DNA of 64,000 bases from Azolla caroliniana (lineage: Eukaryota; Polypodiophyta): positions 7,626,001 through 7,690,000 of the forward strand of contig JBHGNT010000004.1 in the NCBI GenBank assembly GCA_043228905.1. Reading direction: 5' to 3'. The notes under the pieces are model-generated. The model saw nothing but the letters and a program-made list of their open reading frames with translations. It was not told where the DNA came from and ran no database searches. Below are positions 59,097-64,000 of the stretch, piece after piece. Numbering within the stretch: position 1 is the stretch's first letter; the number at the start of each line of letters is the position of its first letter. Both the position numbers and the translations under genes were made by a program.

Positions 59097-60745
59097 TCTC
59101 GGAGGAGACACAGAGAGGTGCCAAAGATCACACTACGCCAAAGGCTCAGGGCAAGTCGAAATGGGCCTAACCTTCGTAATGAAGCACAAAGCCAACTCAA
59201 TGGCAGTGAACACCTCAAGGTCAAACGAGGTGTGGTATGTGGATTCAAGCACATTGAACCACATCATGAATCAGAAGGAGTGGTTCTTGACTCTAGAAAA
59301 GCAGGAGCAACCGAGGGTTGTCGAAACTGGCGATGACACCCCTCACCCCATCGAACATATCGGAGATGTCCCTCTGAGCCATGTTGGTCAAAAGGGAATC
59401 ATGAGGAATGTCTTACATGCGCCGACAATCACCAAGAACTTGGTGTCAGTTGGAAAATTTGTCAACCAAGGCATGCAAGTTCGATTCACTCATCTTGGGT
59501 GCCTCATAGAGGAGGAAGGCAAGATCATCGCGCAAGGGCGCCGAGAAGGGAGGATGTTTATCCTCGAGAGGAATGACGTAGGCACTGACTGCTATGTTCG
59601 CGAAAGGCCGGAAGGTCGAGTTGGACATCGACCTATGGCACAAGCAGTTCGGCCACGTTAACTTCCCGCGGCTTCGGGAAATGCAAATGAAGAACATCGT
59701 TTTCGGCTTGCCGAAATTCAGTGGCTGAAAGGGCCAAGTCTACGAAGCCTACCAATTTGGGAAGCATCACCGACTTCCGTTTTGCAATGAGCAAAATAGG
59801 AGCCAAAACAAGCTCGATTTGATTCACTCGGATGTGTGGGGACTGGCATAGAATGTGAGCATCGGAGGGAGCTGATATTTCGTGACCTTCATCGATGACT
59901 TCACTCAGCATACCTGGGCATGCCTAATCAAGAAGAAAAGCGAAGTCTTATCCTACTTCTCAAAGGTGAAGAGCCTTGCTGAACGGGGGACAAGCCGAAA
60001 GATCGAATGCCTTAGGACTAATGGTAGAAAGGAGTACTTTTCCAACCAGTTCTCTAGTTATTTGCAAAAGAAAGGAATTCAGCGTGAATTCTTCTACAGA
60101 TACATGCCGCAGTAGAACGGTGTGGGCGAGCCGAAGAATTAGACGATAGAGGAAGCGGCCATGGCAATGCTCGAGGAGAAGCATATGCCGAAGTTCTACT
60201 AGGCCAAAACCGTCAGAACAGCTATATACCTGCAGAATCAGACTTCTGAAAATGGAGTAGTATCGCCACATGAGCTATATTTCGGGAAGCCAAACTTGGC
60301 ACACTTGAGGGTATTCGGTAGCATTGCATATGTGCATGTGCCGAAGGAAAAGCAGAGGAAGTTAAGTGCGAAAGACGAGAAGTGTATCTTGGTCAGTTAC
60401 TCAGATGAGCAAAAGGGTTATAATAAATGTTATAACCCCCAAACGAAAGAGGTATGAGTAAGTCGCCTTCATAGTACTTGCCTTCACCTCCAACCCCCAT
60501 CCACCCCATTCCAAATTCAGAGGATGAGGTCAGTGAGGCCAAGTTGCCCCTCGAAGAGGAAGCAATCAGAACTCTAGAGGAGAGTCCGATTTAATTTCGG
60601 CTAAGTGGGCCAAATGAGAGACTAAGTCAAAAGGACCAATCGGATGATGAGTAGTGGAGACTCAGTTGTGCAATCCCCACGCCAGAAACCGAGGAGACGG
60701 TTTATGCGCAAGGAGAAAGGGAAGATGAAGATGCCGGAATATGGC
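59097..60745 (+). pseudogene. Copia-A2 protease-integrase segment, opposite to its gag
   Basis: Plus-strand copia-A pol segment: [27 protein letters not shown] (protease site, with DSGA changed to DSST), LVSVGKFVNQGMQVRF, integrase pieces ([44 protein letters not shown]) and [19 protein letters not shown]. It ends before RT near KMKMPEYG. It is damaged by stops and by loss of active-site residues. On the left it meets copia-B copy 2; on the right it meets a minus-strand gag of the same family, head to head. Confidence 0.82.
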
Positions 60746-60774
60746 TTTTGTATAGTATTTTTCCATCTAATCCA

Positions 60775-61358
60775 TTGCCTCTTGTTCAGACATGGTTTTC
60801 TTCGACCAATAGCATTAACTGGAGGTCGAAGGAGGGAGGATTCTCCCTCACATGGACTACCGACCGTATGGCGCCGAACCGAGATGCTAGGCCTCCTAGG
60901 CATATCTCCTCCATTTCATCGTCGTCAATGTTAACATTGATCGACCCAAGGGAGTCACACAGCTCCTTGATCTTCAAGGTGTAGATGTCTATTGACATAT
61001 CCCTCTGGTGTATGTTATTCAACTCTTGGCGGAGTTGAAGCTTTTGCACAGTTTTGTTGGCCGCGAATATCTTTTTGAGGTTCCCCCACACCTCTTTTGG
61101 CGTTCTGGCCTCTCAGATGTAACCGAGCATGTGATCATGAACTCATGATGCAAGGTCATATAACACGCGACTCGCCGAGCCTTGCTCCCAAGTTGGATGG
61201 TCGGCATGTGCTGGGTTGGGTTGATTTTCTTGGGCTCCCTCGACATAGCTCCAATAGCCTTGATTGACAAGGTATTGGTGCATCTTGTACTCCCAAGATG
61301 CAAAGTTGTTTCTGTCGAGTCTCTTGGTAGGAAGAGTGCTTCCCATTTGAGTGTTCAT
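60775..61358 (-). pseudogene. Copia-A2 gag
   Basis: ATG at 61358 opens MNTQMGSTLPTKRLDRNNF, nearly the same as copia-A1 gag, then GYWSYVEGAQENQPNPAHAD. A frameshift and stop occur near 61110-61140; then [19 protein letters not shown] and LGSINVNIDDDEMEEIC. It ends after MLLVEENHV, where the orientation of the copia-A sequence flips. Confidence 0.86.
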
Positions 61359-61519
61359 GTTGAAATGACTTGTTTGGAGCTAGTTTTCTTCTTCTGCTTC
61401 ACTTTGATACGAACTATGCAGGTTGCTGCTACAACGATCAGCCGGTTCTTCATGAGCATCGGCGTATACACAACACGTGAGGATGGACTTGGATCAAGCT
61501 ACCAATCTCTCTGATACCA

Positions 61520-61923
<404 letters not shown>

Positions 61924-62900
61924 AGTCCTTTATAATATTTACAAAACATAAGTGAAGGGTATGTTCACTAATGTTAGAAAGGAACTAATGTGATTGAATA
62001 GAAGGAATGGCAGGTGCATGTACATCATGATCTTCACAACTAATGAATGGAGAGTCTTTTAGAAAAGCACAGATTCTATTCAAGGGGCCTAGGAAGAAGT
62101 ATAAATATGAGGCCGAGCCACCTTCATAACGCACATTATGTCAGAAGGTTGAAGACCTGAGACACTAACGGTGCAGGCTAAGCTTTCATTGTGGCAATCG
62201 TGTTACCTATTCCAAGGTTCTAGTTCTAGTCATCCTAATATCCCTCAATATTGGACGTTCATGGTAGGTTGGTTATGTCTTGATTATACTTTAATTTAGT
62301 CTATCAATGAGTAATAGGCTCTTAACATGGGGGGTGTCAATCCCCGTGTCATGTTCATAGCCAAGAGAAAAAGTGATTTAAAGAAGAAAATGAGAAAAGC
62401 AAAACAAGAGAGAAATAAGAGGAGATTTATGTTATAACGAAAGCGTCGAAGACAATATCAATTTCAAAGATAAGAAGGTAATAACAAAACAAGAAGACAA
62501 TAATACAAGCAAGAAGACAATAATTTTTATTTTCTAGAGACGGCGACGACAAGGGTGTTGAAGACTTGCGTTGGATTAGAATGGTTCAACACTAAGCAAA
62601 TCTTGCACTTACATAGCATACATGGGATCACGCATAATCATCACTTAGCATGTTGTGTGCCACTTGGCATGCATGCATGCCATTTGGCGTTCATGCCAAG
62701 TAACTTTATTCATATTAATAATAATATGAAATATATAATGTTGTGATGGTTGCAGTGTACGACTTTTGTTTGAACATTATATGTCCAATTCTTGATATTG
62801 ACATTTTGTGACATCATCTCCTTTGACAACAAATTTCACGAGTCAATGCATGGAAAAAAATTTGGTTTATTGGGGTAGCGAAGATGAAACTCCTATACAA
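61924..62900. other. No gene recognised between copia-A2 and chromovirus remnant
   Basis: Mixed low-complexity sequence. 62090-62345 could be part of an LTR (TATAAATATGAGGCCGAG, later GGTGTCAATCCCCGTG), but no partner is visible. Confidence 0.4.
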
Positions 62901-63961
62901 GTTTAGGGGCATTAACGACAATTGATCATTAAGTGTGTATCCAAGCTAGTCTAGAACATAATGTAGCTTGTTGTTGATGATTGTGGAGTCCAAAATAGTG
63001 TTTGCCTCATATTCTGGCCCAACAAGTTGAAACAAAGGTGTTGGTGGAACAACCAATTTGTGGATAGAATTTCATGTCCATGACTCTGGTAATCAAACGT
63101 GAAATAATGGATGAAGATGCATATATGAAGGCAGGTCCAAAAGAAATGTAACATTGTTGACTTGATTAGAGATTACAAAGGGACTTGGACGTCGTGATAG
63201 TCATACACGATCAACAACTTTAAACTTAGGTTTCTTAGGTGCAAAATCTAAGTGAGGTTTATTTGTTGCCTTCTAGTACTTCGCTTGACCATAAACTAAA
63301 TGATCGAAAAGCTTGGTTTGAATGCATTTGAGTTGTTCTAGATGATCTTGAATGGCAACATTGTTTGAGACTTTTGGATATTTGTGCATTATCCAAAGAG
63401 GAAGGCATCCTATTTTTGTAAAGGATGGAGTGTATCTCGTGTAAGAATGGATTGAATTATTGTAAGCAAACTTGTCATATGTAGAAAATCAATCCAATCA
63501 TCTTGTTGATAGTTGATAAAGCAATGGAGATACTGCTCTAAAGTTTGATTTGTGCATTCAATTTGACCATCAATTTGAGGATGATAGCTTGACGAGAGTT
63601 TACGAGAAATTGTAAGGATCTCAAGTAAGGCTCTAAAAAAATTGCAAAAAATTACATGGCTCATGATCACTAATGGTTTCATCTAAAAGGCTATGATGTT
63701 TGGAAACTTCTCGCATAACAAGATTTATTTTTTCCTTATTAGTAAAAGTCTTTCTATACGATAGATAAAGTTCCATCTTCATAAAATTTCGGCTGAAGAG
63801 CCGGCATAGTTTACCTCCTCATGTCGGTAACTAGTTCCAGTCATACCTCTAAAATGTCTCGCCAATGGTGAATCTTGGCACTAATGTAAAACTTCGAGTC
63901 GAGAAGGTCCATCAAGAATGTACATACGGGTGTTTTGAATAAGAAACCCATCATGCCAACT
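62901..63961 (-). pseudogene. Chromovirus (Ty3/gypsy) integrase and chromodomain remnant
   Basis: Minus strand from the right: a degenerate zinc-binding region (WHDGFLIQNTRMYILDG, LARHFRGMTGT at 63840-63940); a 50-bp foreign patch; then the late integrase core (LSSSYHPQIDGQIECTNQTL, QYLHCFINYQQDDW at 63410-63682). Further on come KATNKPHLDFAPKKPKFKV and a chromodomain-like end (GPEYEANTILDS, KLHYVLD, LGYT near 62930-63010). Roughly 110 integrase residues, including the first catalytic Asp, are missing at the patch. Stops are frequent. Confidence 0.75.
63783..63832 (-). repeat. 50-bp copia-B gag fragment patched into the chromovirus
   Basis: Matches 58253-58302 in copia-B copy 2 over 50 bp with one mismatch (63828 versus 58298). 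Both flanks are chromovirus integrase. Copia-B copy 1 is clearly more different over the same stretch (about 23587-23636). Confidence 0.92.
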
Positions 63962-64000
63962 AAAGTTCACATAATCCATAAAGGAAAACTTGGACTATGA

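Overview
This is nuclear DNA of a flowering plant. The evidence is two spliced host genes with GT-AG introns and plant-type products, plus a dense layer of Ty1/copia and Ty3/gypsy retrotransposons and hAT-like and Mutator-like DNA transposons. The species cannot be named from the sequence. Two host introns of about 11 kb, filled with transposons, point to a TE-rich genome.

Layout. 1-8.05 kb: the 3' end of a GC-rich element carrying a long coiled-coil ORF and a candidate LTR, then a fragment of another LTR, a decayed gypsy gag, and a gypsy element with both 211-bp LTRs but no RT core. 9.1-12.1 kb: an hAT-like transposon with an exact 8-bp target-site duplication (TSD). 15.0-43.2 kb: a katanin p80 (WD40/con80) gene, reconstructed here as 17 exons and 609 codons with every junction in phase. 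Its intron 5 holds copia-B copy 1 and a Pack-MULE that has captured a PB1-domain fragment. Its intron 12 holds a solo LTR, a gypsy gag next to a copia-type LTR, and copia-A3. Both introns carry the same low-copy repeat (R1). 46.3-49.4 kb: a tandem repeat, then a five-exon TPR gene of the MS5/POLLENLESS3/SDI1 family (411 aa). 50.9-61.9 kb: a mosaic of copia-A1, copia-B copy 2 and two oppositely oriented copia-A2 pieces. 62.9-64 kb: the decayed integrase and chromodomain end of a chromovirus.

The two host genes look intact and unrelated: a microtubule-severing regulatory subunit and a meiosis/sulphur-response type TPR protein. Everything else is mobile DNA in various states of decay. The most unusual structures are these: copia-B copy 1, whose 3' end is folded back on itself twice yet is flanked by a perfect 5-bp TSD; a 50-bp piece of copia-B gag patched into a deletion in the chromovirus integrase; the Pack-MULE; the coiled-coil ORF in an env-like position; and a palindrome inside the copia-A LTRs whose two arms have changed together.
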